The notes: generated by a model not told the origin, from the sequence alone. A DNA stretch of 64,000 nucleotides from DATMAM01 sp035559995 (GCA_035559995.1 DATMAM010000040.1:186001-250000); one strand, 5' to 3'; numbered from the stretch's first letter, positions 5,940 to 15,395 are shown. Program-made: numbers and translations.

Positions 5940-8666
5940 ATGACTCCGCTCGCGCGCACATTGCGATCGGTGCCGCGCCTCGATCGGGTCAATTCCGAAG
6001 TCACGGTCAATCCGGAGTGGCTCGTCACCAACGGCCTCGGCGGCTACGCGTCGGGCACGATCTCCGGAGCGGTGACGCGGCGCTATCACGGCCTGCTGGT
6101 GGCCGCGCTCGCCGCGCCGTTGGGACGCATGGTCATGCTGAGCGGTCTTACCGAAGAGATCTACCTTCCGCCCGGGCGCCTGGTGGCGATCGGCCCGCGT
6201 CACGAGGGCCGGGAGAACATCGCCCCGCCCGCTTTGCTCGTCGAGTTTCGCCTCGAAACGGGCCTTCCCGTCTGGCGCTATCGGATCGACCGCTGGACGT
6301 TCGAGAAGATCGTCTACATGCCCTACCGGCAGAACACCGTCCACGTCACCTACCGCTGGCTCGCCGCACCCGCGGACGCGGAACTCAGGCTGCGGCCTCT
6401 CATCCAGTTTCGCGAACACGAAACCCCGGTCCATTTTCGCCCGAACGGCTCCTATGTTCTCACCGTGTGGGAAGACCAGTACGAGGTCTCCGCGCGCGAG
6501 CTCCCTCCTCTCCGTATGCTTCTGCGCGGCCGGGGCGAATTTGTGATCGAGCGCAAAAATATCGAGCATTTTCTCTATCCCGTCGAGCAACTCCGCGGCT
6601 ACGAGTCGATCGGGGCCTTGTGGACTCCGGGCGCTTTTCACGTCCCCCGCTCCGGAGAAACGGAAATTACCTTCACCGCCTCGACGGAATCCTGGGAGGT
6701 GATCCGCGCGCTGCCTCCCGCCGAGGCGCTGGCGGCGGAACGCGAGCGGCGCGACCGGCTCATCGCTTCCGCCCATCCCAAAGCCCGTACCGGCGTGGCG
6801 GCGGAGCTCGTGATCGCCGCCGATCAGTTCATCGTCACGCCCGCCGCCCGCTTGGCCGACGCCGCGCGCGTCTACGCCTCCGGCGACGACATGCGCACGA
6901 TCATCGCCGGCTATCATTGGTTCACCGACTGGGGACGCGACACCATGATCAGCCTCGAGGGCCTTACGCTGGTAACAAGCCGTTTTTTGGAGGCGGCGTG
7001 GATACTGCGCACCTTCGCCAACGCGATTCGCGACGGCCTCATCCCCAATCTGTTTCCCGAGCGCAGCCGCGAGGGGCTGTACCACACGGCGGACGCGACG
7101 CTCTGGTTCTTCCACGCCATCGATCGTTACGTTCAGGCCACCGGCGATCGATGGACGCTCCGACTGCTTCTGCCGAAGCTAATCGATATCGTCGCGCATC
7201 ACGTGCGCGGCACCAGGTTCGGCATCGGCGCCGATCCCGAAGACGGGCTCCTCCGCCAGGGGGCGCACGGTTATCCACTCACGTGGATGGACGCGAAAGT
7301 GGGCGATTGGGTGGTCACGCCGCGCCGGGGCAAGGCGGTCGAGATCAACGCGTTGTGGTACAACGCCCTGCGGCTCCTTCAACAATGGTTCAGCGAGGAA
7401 GGCGATCGGGACCGCTCCGAAGCGATAAGGGGCCGCGCCGACCAGGTCATGCGCTCCTTCAACGAGCGTTTCTGGTACGCCTCGGAAGGCTATCTCTACG
7501 ACGTGATTGACGGCGAGAAAGGCGACGACAGCTCGTGCCGCCCCAATCAACTGCTCGCGATTTCCCTGCCGCATCCGGTGCTCCACCCGAGCAAATGGAA
7601 AGCCGTCCTCGATACCGTTTGCCGGCGGCTGCTCACCCCCGTGGGCCTGCGCTCGCTCGCCCCGGGCCATCCGGATTACAAGGCGAAATATTTTGGCGAC
7701 CTGCGCGCGCGCGACGCCGCCTACCACCAGGGCACCGTTTGGCCATGGCTGATCGGGCCTCTGATCGACGCCTCGCTCAAGGTCTATCCGGAAGATCGGG
7801 CGCGAGCGCACGCGCTGCTGCAGGGTTTTGTCGGCGAGCTCGACCAGGGCGGCGTCGGCACGATCAGCGAGATCTTCGACGCGGAAAAGCCGCAACTGCC
7901 GCGCGGCTGCATCGCGCAGGCGTGGAGCGTGGCCGAGGTCCTGCGCTGCTGGCTCAAGACGGCGCCTTGGCTCGGCCGCGCGCGGTCAGAAATCCCACTC
8001 CTAGCGAACCGAAGCTTTCCTGCCGTCGCGGCCTCGGGACGAAAGAAAAGCAGCCCGGCAAAAAAGCGCAACGCCGCGCGCGCTAAAATTTGGGCGCGCA
8101 TCGTTGGTACATTCCTTGCGTTTTCGGTACGCAAACGCGACGAAGGAGGATCTATGCCGGATGCTTTTGAGTTGATTCGCGAAGACCACCGAAAGGTGAA
8201 AGAGCTCTTCGACAGGTTCGACAACGCCGACGAATCGGCGGAGAAGCGCGAGATTGTCCAGGAAGCGCTCAAGGAGCTTAAAATGCACGCCGCGGTCGAG
8301 GAAGAGATCCTCTATCCGGCGATCCGCGACCAGATCGGCGATTCCGAGATGGTCGACAAGGCGCTCGAGGAGCATCACCTCGTCAAGACGATCATTCCCG
8401 AGCTGGAAAGGATGCGTCCCGATGACGAGCGCTATGACGCCAAGTTCAAGGTGCTTTGCGAAAGCGTCAATCATCACATCGAAGAGGAAGAGTCGCAAGT
8501 CCTGCGGGAGGTCGAGTCGAGCCTGGACGGCGAGGAGCTCGGGACCAGGATTGAAGAGCGCAAGCAGCGCTTGCTGCGGAGCGGCGCGCGCACAGCGGCC
8601 GGACGTTCACGGGCGAGCGCGCGCGGCCGCCGAAAAGCAACGCGCCGCCAGCGCCAAGCGCGCTAA
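5940..8666 (+). CDS. Glycogen-debranching enzyme, frame continuing into a hemerythrin domain
   Basis: The first ~680 residues are a prokaryotic amylo-alpha-1,6-glucosidase-type debranching enzyme. An N-terminal beta domain begins at NPEWLVTNGLGGYASGT. The GH133-like (alpha/alpha) catalytic domain includes HWFTDWGRDTMISLEGL, DATLWFFHAIDRY and the closing AQAWSVAEVLRCW. It would remove alpha-1,6 branches in glycogen. No stop follows: the frame crosses a low-complexity Lys/Ala linker and what looks like an intergenic promoter/RBS region, then enters a complete hemerythrin domain with its own GAAGGAGGA-ATG at 8154. Either a fusion protein of 908 residues is made, or a lost stop joined two genes. 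The ATG at 5940 nearly abuts the treZ remnant. Confidence 0.8.
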   Translation: MTPLARTLRSVPRLDRVNSEVTVNPEWLVTNGLGGYASGTISGAVTRRYHGLLVAALAAPLGRMVMLSGLTEEIYLPPGRLVAIGPRHEGRENIAPPALLVEFRLETGLPVWRYRIDRWTFEKIVYMPYRQNTVHVTYRWLAAPADAELRLRPLIQFREHETPVHFRPNGSYVLTVWEDQYEVSARELPPLRMLLRGRGEFVIERKNIEHFLYPVEQLRGYESIGALWTPGAFHVPRSGETEITFTASTESWEVIRALPPAEALAAERERRDRLIASAHPKARTGVAAELVIAADQFIVTPAARLADAARVYASGDDMRTIIAGYHWFTDWGRDTMISLEGLTLVTSRFLEAAWILRTFANAIRDGLIPNLFPERSREGLYHTADATLWFFHAIDRYVQATGDRWTLRLLLPKLIDIVAHHVRGTRFGIGADPEDGLLRQGAHGYPLTWMDAKVGDWVVTPRRGKAVEINALWYNALRLLQQWFSEEGDRDRSEAIRGRADQVMRSFNERFWYASEGYLYDVIDGEKGDDSSCRPNQLLAISLPHPVLHPSKWKAVLDTVCRRLLTPVGLRSLAPGHPDYKAKYFGDLRARDAAYHQGTVWPWLIGPLIDASLKVYPEDRARAHALLQGFVGELDQGGVGTISEIFDAEKPQLPRGCIAQAWSVAEVLRCWLKTAPWLGRARSEIPLLANRSFPAVAASGRKKSSPAKKRNAARAKIWARIVGTFLAFSVRKRDEGGSMPDAFELIREDHRKVKELFDRFDNADESAEKREIVQEALKELKMHAAVEEEILYPAIRDQIGDSEMVDKALEEHHLVKTIIPELERMRPDDERYDAKFKVLCESVNHHIEEEESQVLREVESSLDGEELGTRIEERKQRLLRSGARTAAGRSRASARGRRKATRRQRQAR
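8154..8666 (+). CDS. Hemerythrin HHE-domain protein (internal start of preceding frame)
   Basis: From the ATG at 8154 the frame encodes 170 residues beginning MPDAFELIREDHRKVKELF. This is a canonical HHE cation-binding four-helix bundle: His in EDHRKV, HAAVEEE near residue 43, EEHHLVK and NHHIEEEE supply the di-iron ligands. The C-terminus is Arg/Ala-rich and basic. Such proteins bind oxygen, NO or iron and are linked to nitrosative stress. The perfect ribosome site (GAAGGAGGATCT) strongly suggests independent translation even though the upstream debranching-enzyme frame is open through it. It is therefore listed separately. Confidence 0.75.
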   Translation: MPDAFELIREDHRKVKELFDRFDNADESAEKREIVQEALKELKMHAAVEEEILYPAIRDQIGDSEMVDKALEEHHLVKTIIPELERMRPDDERYDAKFKVLCESVNHHIEEEESQVLREVESSLDGEELGTRIEERKQRLLRSGARTAAGRSRASARGRRKATRRQRQAR

Positions 8667-8914
8667 TCGCGCTATTCTCGGAGGTGCGTCTCGAGCTCAA
8701 CGGGCCGGTCCGCAAAAACCCGATCCATACCGCGCTCGCCGCCGATTAGGCCGATCAGGAACCGCCTGCTTATCCGTCGCACGCCTGCTCATCGCGCCGC
8801 TTCCCTGTCCCAGTTCGACAGCAGGGCAATCGGTTCGGCTGGCACGGGCGCTGGCACATGGTTTGCAAAACGCTTGCATTGGCAAGCAAAAATTTTTGCT
8901 CAGGAGGAGGATCC

Positions 8915-9346
8915 ATGCAGATTAGAGAGATCATGACAGCAGGCGTCGAGACGGTGGACCGGCAAGCAACGCTGATGGACGCGGCCAGGAAAATGAAAGA
9001 GCTCGACGTCGGCCTGGTTCCCGTGTGCGACGGCGGCAAGCTTGCCGGCATCGTGACGGACCGCGACATCACGATCAGAGGGATTGCGGAAGGTTGCGAT
9101 CCGGAAAAGACGACCGTGGCGGATGTGATGTCTCCGGAGGTCGTCTACTGCTACGAGGATCAGGACGTCGAGGAGGCGGCGAGCCTGATGGAGGCCCAGC
9201 AGATCAGGCGCCTGCCGATCATGAGCCGCGACAAGCGTCTCGTGGGAATCGTAAGCCTCGGCGACTTAGCGGTGCACACGGGCAACAAGGCGCTCGCTGG
9301 AGAGACGCTGAAAGAAGTGTCCGAACCGGCGGCGCCGAAAAGATAG
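8915..9346 (+). CDS. CBS-domain protein
   Basis: A 143-residue protein made of two CBS domains (a Bateman module). The first starts at VREIM-like QIREIMTAGVETV and ends at GIVTDRDI; the second runs from VADVMSPEVVYC to LVGIVSLGDLAVH. Such modules bind adenine nucleotides and act as energy-state sensors. Stand-alone forms are common near stress genes. A CAGGAGGAGG site precedes the ATG. It may be cotranscribed with the DUF2231 membrane protein 21 bases downstream. The roughly 250 bases upstream hold no gene. Confidence 0.88.
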   Translation: MQIREIMTAGVETVDRQATLMDAARKMKELDVGLVPVCDGGKLAGIVTDRDITIRGIAEGCDPEKTTVADVMSPEVVYCYEDQDVEEAASLMEAQQIRRLPIMSRDKRLVGIVSLGDLAVHTGNKALAGETLKEVSEPAAPKR

Positions 9347-9367
9347 GCGCGTGGCCTGAAGGCGTTT

Positions 9368-9865
9368 ATGGCGAAACCCGCGGTCATCGCCGATCATCCG
9401 CTCCATCCCATGCTGATCGTTTTTCCGGTCGGATTATGGATTTTCTCCTTCGTCTCAGACCTCATCGCGATTTTGGGCGGCGGCCCGATCTGGTCCCGGG
9501 TCGCGTTTTATACCATGGCAGGCGGCCTGATCGGCGCCGCGGCCGCGGCGGTTCCGGGATTTTTCGATTACTTCACGATCACCGACCGGCGAGCGGCGCG
9601 GACGGCAAATTTTCACATGGCGTTGAATCTTTTCGCCGCAGCGCTCTACGCGCTCAACCTGTTCATCCGCATTCAGGCCGGAATGGAAGCGCTCTTTGCG
9701 GTGTTCCTGTCCTTGGCCGGCGTCGTTCTTCTCGCCGTTTCGGGCTGGCTTGGCGGCGATCTTGTCTACGTCCAGGGGATGGGAGTGAAAGCCCCCGAGT
9801 CCCGAGAACAAAAGGCGCGGCCAAACGAAGAGACCGAAGCGCGCAGGCTGCGGGGCGCCCGCTGA
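9368..9865 (+). CDS. DUF2231 membrane protein
   Basis: A 165-residue integral membrane protein with four hydrophobic helices. It carries the family's opening signature DHPLHPMLIVFPVGLW near residues 9-23. A second conserved part (GGLIGAAAAAVPGFFDY) and the closing GWLGGDLVYVQGMGV complete the DUF2231 pattern. The two N-terminal His suggest metal or heme interaction, though this is not established for the family. The C-terminal 25 residues are charged and cytoplasmic. It lies close behind the CBS gene, probably in one transcript. Confidence 0.8.
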   Translation: MAKPAVIADHPLHPMLIVFPVGLWIFSFVSDLIAILGGGPIWSRVAFYTMAGGLIGAAAAAVPGFFDYFTITDRRAARTANFHMALNLFAAALYALNLFIRIQAGMEALFAVFLSLAGVVLLAVSGWLGGDLVYVQGMGVKAPESREQKARPNEETEARRLRGAR

Positions 9866-10056
9866 CAGAAAAAGACGACGCACGCCGCTCGCCCGGCGGC
9901 GGAAGGTAATCCAGTGAGGACACGACAGCCAAACAAGCGCAGGCGCGGCCCCGCCGGGCGGCCCCGGCGCGGCCGGCGGACGGCGAAGCAAAAAGCAAAG
10001 AGCCGCGAAAGCTGCACGACTGTGAACCAAAAGCCTATCTCGTGAGTCCGACTTCC

Positions 10057-10962
10057 ATGGCACGGCGAAAAGCAAAGACAACCGCCAGGGCTTCCGGCGC
10101 CAAAGCGCCGTCAAAGCTCGAACGCAAGGCGGCGGCGCGGGCCATCTGGAAAGGCAGTATCAGCTTTGGCCTCGTGAACATACCCGTCGCCTTGCGCTCG
10201 GCGGTGGCGCCGGCGCGGCTCGACTTCGATCTCCTCGACCGCCGCGATTTTTCTCCCATTCGCTACCGGCGCGTGAGCGAGAAGAGCGGGCGCGAGGTTC
10301 CCTGGGAAGAGACGATCAAGGGCTATCAGTACGAGAAAGGCGAGTACGTCGCGTTGACCGACGAGGACTTCCGCGAGGCCAATGTTGAAGCGACTCAGAC
10401 GATCGACATCATGGATTTTGTCGATGGCGCGGCGATCAGCCCGGTCTACTACGACACGCCGTACTATCTCGAGCCGCTCAAGGGCGGCGAGCGCGCGTAC
10501 GCGCTTCTGCGCGAAGTGCTGGCGAGGACGGGAAAAGTCGGTATTGCCAAGGTCGTGATTCGCACCCGCCAGCACCTCGCGGCCGTGATGCCGCAAGAGC
10601 GGCTGCTGATCTTAAACCTGCTCCGGTTCCAGCATGAACTGCGCGACGCTTCCAATTTGGCGCTGCCGGAACTCGGAGCCAAGCGGCTCAACATCTCGGA
10701 TCGGGAGCTCAAGATGGCCGAACGGCTGGTGGAAACCATGCTCGGGGAGTGGAAGCCGGAAAAGTACCGCGACGAGTACACCGAAGATCTCATGAGGCTC
10801 GTCGAAAGAAAAATCGAGTCCGGCCAGACGAAGGCGATCGCCCCCGCCGGCAAACGGCGCGCCGCAAGACGCGCGGGCAAGGTGATCGACATCATGGACC
10901 TGCTCCAGCGAAGCGTCGAGCAGGCGCGAAAAGGGGAACCCGAGCGGCGCAAGGCAAGCTGA
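10057..10962 (+). CDS. ku: Ku DNA-end-binding protein
   Basis: A 301-residue bacterial Ku homolog, the homodimer that binds double-strand DNA ends in non-homologous end joining and recruits ligase LigD. The core begins at IWKGSISFGLVNIPV and continues through FDLLDRRDFSPIRYRRV and PYYLEPLKGGERAYALLRE. The minimal C-terminus is basic (KRRAARRAGK), which is usual for DNA binding. The ATG at 10057 is likely; a GTG at 10042 is possible. No ligD is in this window. The context is stress genes. Confidence 0.93.
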   Translation: MARRKAKTTARASGAKAPSKLERKAAARAIWKGSISFGLVNIPVALRSAVAPARLDFDLLDRRDFSPIRYRRVSEKSGREVPWEETIKGYQYEKGEYVALTDEDFREANVEATQTIDIMDFVDGAAISPVYYDTPYYLEPLKGGERAYALLREVLARTGKVGIAKVVIRTRQHLAAVMPQERLLILNLLRFQHELRDASNLALPELGAKRLNISDRELKMAERLVETMLGEWKPEKYRDEYTEDLMRLVERKIESGQTKAIAPAGKRRAARRAGKVIDIMDLLQRSVEQARKGEPERRKAS

Positions 10963-11035
10963 TGCGCTGCAGCAAAACCCCCTTTTCTGCTTTGCGCCTT
11001 TTTCTTTTTTGCGGAGAGGTTGGATCGCAATCTAG

Positions 11036-12175
11036 ATGCGAGATCCCGAGCGCGCGGCGAAGCTTCCGCAGCCATCATCCGGGCGGCCAACCTGCCCGCA
11101 TCTCTGGCAAATCCCGGCGCTCAGCGAGCTGGTTGTGCTGATCGGCGCAGCCGTTTTGCTCTGGGGCGTGTTCCTGCTCCGCGATATCCTGATTCCGGTT
11201 TTTCTCGGGCTCGTCCTTGCGCACGTCTTTAACCCGCCGATCACGTTTGTCGAAAAGCACGGCTGGCCTCGCCCGCTGAGCCTCGGGCTCCTGTTGGCCG
11301 CCGTCGCCCTCGCGCTTGCCGGGCTTGTCGCCTGGCTGGGCCCTTTGCTCTTGGACCAGGTCGCCGGGCTGGCTCACAACCTCCCGGAATACTCGCGCAT
11401 GCTCGCCGCCAAGTTCGATGCCACTCCCGGCTCATTGCTCGAGCGCCTTCAAGAATCGTTGCGCCAATTTCAAGCCGATCCCCGCCAGTTGCTCGAGCAC
11501 GTGTTCGCGACGACGGGACGGGCGGTCGGCTTCGCCAGGCTGGTGTTCGGCGCGACCGCCTATACGGCGTTGGCGCTGGCGCTCGTGCTCCTCTATTTCT
11601 TTTTCTTCTGCTGGCACTTCAACAGCGGCATCGAAAGACTCAAGGCCTATGTTCCGGCGAGTCAAAGGGAGCGGACCTTTGCGATCGTTGCGCGGATGGA
11701 CCGCGCCGTCGGGCAGTTCTTTCGCGGCAGAGTGGTCATCGCGTTGCTGATGGGCGTTTTGCTGTCGATCGGCTGGCTTATCACCGGCGTCCCTTACTGG
11801 TTTTTTCTGGGCATGGCGACCGGCTTTCTCAACATCATCCCCTATCTCTCTTTTGTGAGCTGGCCGATCGCCATTTTGCTCAAGTACGTCGATGCGCTTG
11901 CCCGCGGGCAAGAGATCGCCCTCGCGGCAATCTTTGTCTGGCCGAGCGCGGTCTACCTCGCCGTCCAGTTTATCGACAACTGGCTGCTGACGCCGTGGAT
12001 CCAAAGCGGCCAAACCAACTTGAACGCCGCGACTGTGCTGCTCGTCGTGATCATCGGCGGCGCAATCGGCGGCGTGCTTGGAATGCTGTTCGCGATCCCG
12101 CTCGCGGCATGCCTCAAGATACTGCTCGAGGAATTGGTCCTCACCCCGCTTCGGCGCTGGGCCGCGACGCATTGA
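11036..12175 (+). CDS. AI-2E family transporter
   Basis: A 379-residue inner-membrane permease of the AI-2E/PerM family, with about eight transmembrane helices. Two helices lie near residues 28-60 and another near 85-105. The long extracytoplasmic helical region (LAHNLPEYSRMLAAKF to about residue 165) follows, then further helices with the family signature GVPYWFFLGMATGFLNIIPYLSF and a late QFIDNWLLTPWIQSG motif. Family members export small molecules or Na+; the substrate here is unknown. The ribosome site (GGAGAGG) is rather distant from the ATG. Confidence 0.88.
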   Translation: MRDPERAAKLPQPSSGRPTCPHLWQIPALSELVVLIGAAVLLWGVFLLRDILIPVFLGLVLAHVFNPPITFVEKHGWPRPLSLGLLLAAVALALAGLVAWLGPLLLDQVAGLAHNLPEYSRMLAAKFDATPGSLLERLQESLRQFQADPRQLLEHVFATTGRAVGFARLVFGATAYTALALALVLLYFFFFCWHFNSGIERLKAYVPASQRERTFAIVARMDRAVGQFFRGRVVIALLMGVLLSIGWLITGVPYWFFLGMATGFLNIIPYLSFVSWPIAILLKYVDALARGQEIALAAIFVWPSAVYLAVQFIDNWLLTPWIQSGQTNLNAATVLLVVIIGGAIGGVLGMLFAIPLAACLKILLEELVLTPLRRWAATH

Positions 12176-12463
12176 AGCCGCCGCCCTGCTTGCCGGCCCC
12201 GGCGCCGCGCCGCGGTGGGAAAGCCGGCTGGCGCGCCGCGAAATCTCGCGCAGCGGTCCGAGAAAAGGCGCGTGCGCTGATTACAAGCGACCGCTGCGCG
12301 GTTAAAGAGCGCGTTTTACCGCTTCGCGGGTCAAGCCGGAAATAAGCGCCGGGCGCACCCTGCTCGCTTCTCAATGGCCGCAATTCGTTCGGGCTCGTCG
12401 CGCGCTATCGTGGCCGTCTCCGCCAAGGCGGCCGAAGCGTTAGCCCGCCTCGGCCCGGCTGAC

Positions 12464-12616
12464 TCATATCCGGCCCATCAGAGCCATGACGATAGCGATG
12501 ATCAGGATCAGACCGAGAAGTCCGCTCGGGTAGTATCCCCATCCTGAGCTGTAGGGCCACGTGGGAAGCGCGCCGATGAGGAGCAGGATCAAGATGATCA
12601 GGAGAATGGTCGACAC
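12464..12616 (-). CDS. DUF3309-type small membrane protein
   Basis: A 50-residue protein starting at GTG after an AAAGGGGGTG site. It has two hydrophobic helices (STILLIILILLLIGALP and LLGLILIIAIVMALMG) around a short WPYSSGWGYYPSG loop. This is the DUF3309 pattern seen in small stress-associated membrane proteins. It lies alone and leftward between the AI-2E and VTT genes; about 290 bases on one side and 210 on the other hold no further gene. The function is unknown. Confidence 0.7.
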   Translation of the reverse strand: MSTILLIILILLLIGALPTWPYSSGWGYYPSGLLGLILIIAIVMALMGRI

Positions 12617-12826
12617 AAGGATTCACCCCCTTTCTGCAGTCCGCTTAACAGAGGGCAAAAGCCGTACCCGGCCGCGCGTCGGCGGCCAGCGCCGTTCACC
12701 AGAAAAAGCGTCCCAGAAGCGGTAACAACGCACGCTTTGTTCTCGGAAAAGGGACGCCGGGCGACCGCGTGCCCGGCCAGGCTACCCGGTTCGAGCGGCG
12801 TCCTTTTTGCTCATTGAGCCCGATCG

Positions 12827-13513
12827 ATGAAAGAGAAACCGAGGCGCAAAGCGTTGATCTCCGTTGCCGCAGTGCTCGTTGTCCTGGGACTGCTCGCGGC
12901 GGTATGGCGCTGGACGTCGTTGTCGGAATGGCTTGACTTTCGCGTGCTCGCGCGCTCGCTGAACGCGCTCCGCGCGAATCCTCTGGGGCCGTACCTCGTG
13001 ATCTTCGCGTTCCTGATCGGTAGCCAGGTCATGTTTCCGATCACGGTTTTGATCCTCGCGACGGCCTACGCGTTTGGCCCCTGGCTGGGATTTGTCTACG
13101 CGATGGTGGGAAGCCTTCTGGGAGGCGTCGTCACCTATGCGCTCGGCTATTTCATGGGCCACGAGACGTTCAGGCATCTCGCCGGGCGCCACTACGAGTC
13201 GCTCGCCCAGGCGTTCAAGGAGAACGGCTTGATGGCCGTGATCACGACTCACTTGTTGCCGGTGGGCCCTTTCACCATCGTCAATCTCGGCGCGGGCGCC
13301 GTGCGCGTGCGGCTGCGCGATTTCGTCGTCGGCTCCGCGCTCGGCATGCTTCCGGGAATGGCGCTGATCACAATCTTTGCCCACCAGCTACAGAGGACGT
13401 TGCGCCAGCCTGGATGGCAAACGGCAATCGCGCTGGCAACTTTCACCGCCGCGCTGATCGCCTGGGCTCTGTGGACGAGACGCCAGGCGAGAAGAAAATC
13501 CCCGCCTTCGTAA
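12827..13513 (+). CDS. VTT-domain (TVP38/TMEM64/DedA-like) membrane protein
   Basis: A 228-residue inner-membrane protein with a VTT/SNARE-associated domain. An N-terminal helix (residues 8-28) is followed by SQVMFPITVLILATAYAFGPWLGFVYAMVGSLLGG, the typical re-entrant region. The conserved F/HLLPVGPFTIVNLGAGA segment near residue 145 follows. Relatives transport lipids or selenite or maintain membrane potential; a specific function cannot be given. Its 3' end is 4 bases from the convergent MscS gene. Confidence 0.85.
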   Translation: MKEKPRRKALISVAAVLVVLGLLAAVWRWTSLSEWLDFRVLARSLNALRANPLGPYLVIFAFLIGSQVMFPITVLILATAYAFGPWLGFVYAMVGSLLGGVVTYALGYFMGHETFRHLAGRHYESLAQAFKENGLMAVITTHLLPVGPFTIVNLGAGAVRVRLRDFVVGSALGMLPGMALITIFAHQLQRTLRQPGWQTAIALATFTAALIAWALWTRRQARRKSPPS

Positions 13514-13517
13514 AAGG

Positions 13518-14036
13518 CTAGCCCGGCGCCTTTCCGTTCAAGTAGACCACCACCGTGTTGGTAAACAGGGTGGCGTTGGGCAGAAGAATCTTTTTGTCTT
13601 CGGCATACAGCGTCGTGTAGCGGAGATCCACGCCGCGAACGACGCCCTGCAGGCCGCCCACCTCGATGCGATCGCCGTGCCGAAACGGCCGGTAAGACAA
13701 AATCAAAATCCCGGCCAGGACGTTCGACAGCGCATCGCGCAGCGCGAAACCCATCGCAAAACCGGTGAGTCCAAGGCCCGCGACCAGTCCGGACACATCG
13801 ATACCGACGGTCCCTAAAGCCGTAATGAGACCGATCACGACGAGAACGACTTTCGCCGTCCGCGCCAGTAGCGCAATGACCTCGGGAGAGCCCGCGGCGC
13901 GGCTGCCCAAGCGGTTGATAACCCGTTCCGCGAAAAGTCCGGCGCCCCACAGAACGAAAAAGACCAGGATGCTCGCGCCGACACGCGGCAGCGCCAAGAG
14001 AACGGCTTCGATGACTTTCTCAAAGGTCGTATCCAT
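13518..14036 (-). CDS. Small mechanosensitive channel (MscS family)
   Basis: A 172-residue minimal MscS-type channel. It has two to three membrane helices, then the pore-lining helix with the Gly/Ala-rich signature GLTGFAMGFALRDALSNVLAGI (about residues 88-110) and a short cytoplasmic beta domain (RHGDRIEVGGLQGVV, LPNATLFTNTVV). It should open on membrane tension to release solutes under hypo-osmotic shock. It lacks the large C-terminal vestibule of full MscS and ends soon after the beta domain. The start at 14036 follows GAGCTGAGGGG; an upstream in-frame ATG is possible. Confidence 0.87.
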   Translation of the reverse strand: MDTTFEKVIEAVLLALPRVGASILVFFVLWGAGLFAERVINRLGSRAAGSPEVIALLARTAKVVLVVIGLITALGTVGIDVSGLVAGLGLTGFAMGFALRDALSNVLAGILILSYRPFRHGDRIEVGGLQGVVRGVDLRYTTLYAEDKKILLPNATLFTNTVVVYLNGKAPG

Positions 14037-14219
14037 AGGTCCCCTCAGCTCCATTTTTTTGTTCCAGATTATCACAAACGCCACCTGGCTCTCGCCAGCG
14101 CAGTGTCATTTGTGCGACAGTCTCTAACCGTGGGGACCGTATGGACATGCGGCGAGTGTGTGCTAATGTTCTGGCCTAACGCTTGCTTTCTATTCACGGC
14201 CGACCAAAGGAGGATTCTT

Positions 14220-15275
14220 ATGCGCGCGAACGGTAGGCCAAGCTTTTCCTTGTCGACGAAGCTTCTTTTGGCCGGCGCGGCCGCCGCCGGGATTGCCTAC
14301 GCTGTGCGCGAGCGCCGCCGGATGGATTTTCAAGGCAAGACGGTGGTGATCTCGGGAGGATCGCGCGGCCTCGGGCTGGAGCTGGCGCGCGCGTTCGTGC
14401 GCGAGGGAGCCAACGTGGTTCTTCTTGCGCGCAATCAAGACCAACTCGCGGGCGCGGCGCGCGAGTTCGAGCGCACGCGGGCGCGCGTGAGCGCGCTAGC
14501 GTGCGACGTCTGCAAAGAAGACGAGGTGCGCAGCAGCGTCGCCTCCATCATCGGCGAGTTTGGCGCGATCGATGTCCTGATCAACAACGCGGGCATGATC
14601 CAGGTAGGTCCCGCCGAGCACATGAACGCCGAGGATTTTGCGGCTGCGATGGACGTTCACTTTTGGGGACCGCTTTACCTCATGCGCGCGGTCATTCCGC
14701 ACATGAAGCGCCGCGGCCACGGGCGCATCGTCAACGTCGCCTCGATCGGCGGCAAGGTCGCGGTGCCGCATTTGCTCCCTTACGTTGCGAGCAAATTCGC
14801 CCTCGTCGGCCTCTCGGAAGGGATGCGCACCGAGCTGGCAAAGGACGGCATCTACGTCACGACGGTCTGTCCGGGGCTCATGCGCACGGGCTCGCACGTC
14901 AACGCGTTCTTCAAGGGGCAGCACGAGAAGGAATTCGCGCTTTTCAGCCTGATCGCCGCCTCCCCTCTGTTCTCCACCGACTCCGCGTCGGCCGCGCGCC
15001 GCATCGTCGACGCCTGCCGTTACGGCGCAAGCGAAATCGTGATCACGCCGCAGGCGCGCTTGCTGCGCCTGGTCGCGGGCCTGTTTCCCAACCTGGTGGC
15101 CGAAGCGATGAGCGTCCTCGGGCGCGCCCTGCCCGGCCCGGCGGATGGCGCAGGGGATCGCCTGAAGCGCGGCTGGCAGAGCTACTCGAAAGTTGCGCCT
15201 TCGTTCCTTACGCGCCCGGCCGACCGCGCTTCCGGGCGCAATCGCGAGGCGCGCCAGCCGGCTTCGGCGCCGTGA
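14220..15275 (+). CDS. Membrane-anchored SDR-family oxidoreductase
   Basis: A 351-residue short-chain dehydrogenase. The NAD(P) motif GGSRGLG is at residues 46-52, NNAG near 120-123, and catalytic Ser-Tyr-Lys in NVASIGG and YVASK. An N-terminal hydrophobic helix (residues about 12-28) probably anchors it to the inner membrane. A ~90-residue extension after the Rossmann core (FKGQHEKEFALFSL onward) ends in a basic disordered tail. An AAAGGAGGAT site fixes the ATG. The substrate is unknown; similar proteins are annotated as acyl or sugar-modifying reductases. Confidence 0.87.
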   Translation: MRANGRPSFSLSTKLLLAGAAAAGIAYAVRERRRMDFQGKTVVISGGSRGLGLELARAFVREGANVVLLARNQDQLAGAAREFERTRARVSALACDVCKEDEVRSSVASIIGEFGAIDVLINNAGMIQVGPAEHMNAEDFAAAMDVHFWGPLYLMRAVIPHMKRRGHGRIVNVASIGGKVAVPHLLPYVASKFALVGLSEGMRTELAKDGIYVTTVCPGLMRTGSHVNAFFKGQHEKEFALFSLIAASPLFSTDSASAARRIVDACRYGASEIVITPQARLLRLVAGLFPNLVAEAMSVLGRALPGPADGAGDRLKRGWQSYSKVAPSFLTRPADRASGRNREARQPASAP

Positions 15276-15395
15276 AGAAGTTGGCGCGAGATGCGATCGC
15301 GAAGCCTGTCCTGAAAATCGTCGCAGGGCTCGCGCGCAACGACGGTTGCGCGGTCGTTGCGCGCAAAGCGAAAAATCTTTTGCGCCCGCGAACGA

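Noticed and set aside
5898..7115. Minus-strand frame of 405 codons within the debranching gene
   Set aside because: Antisense shadow with no recognisable domain.
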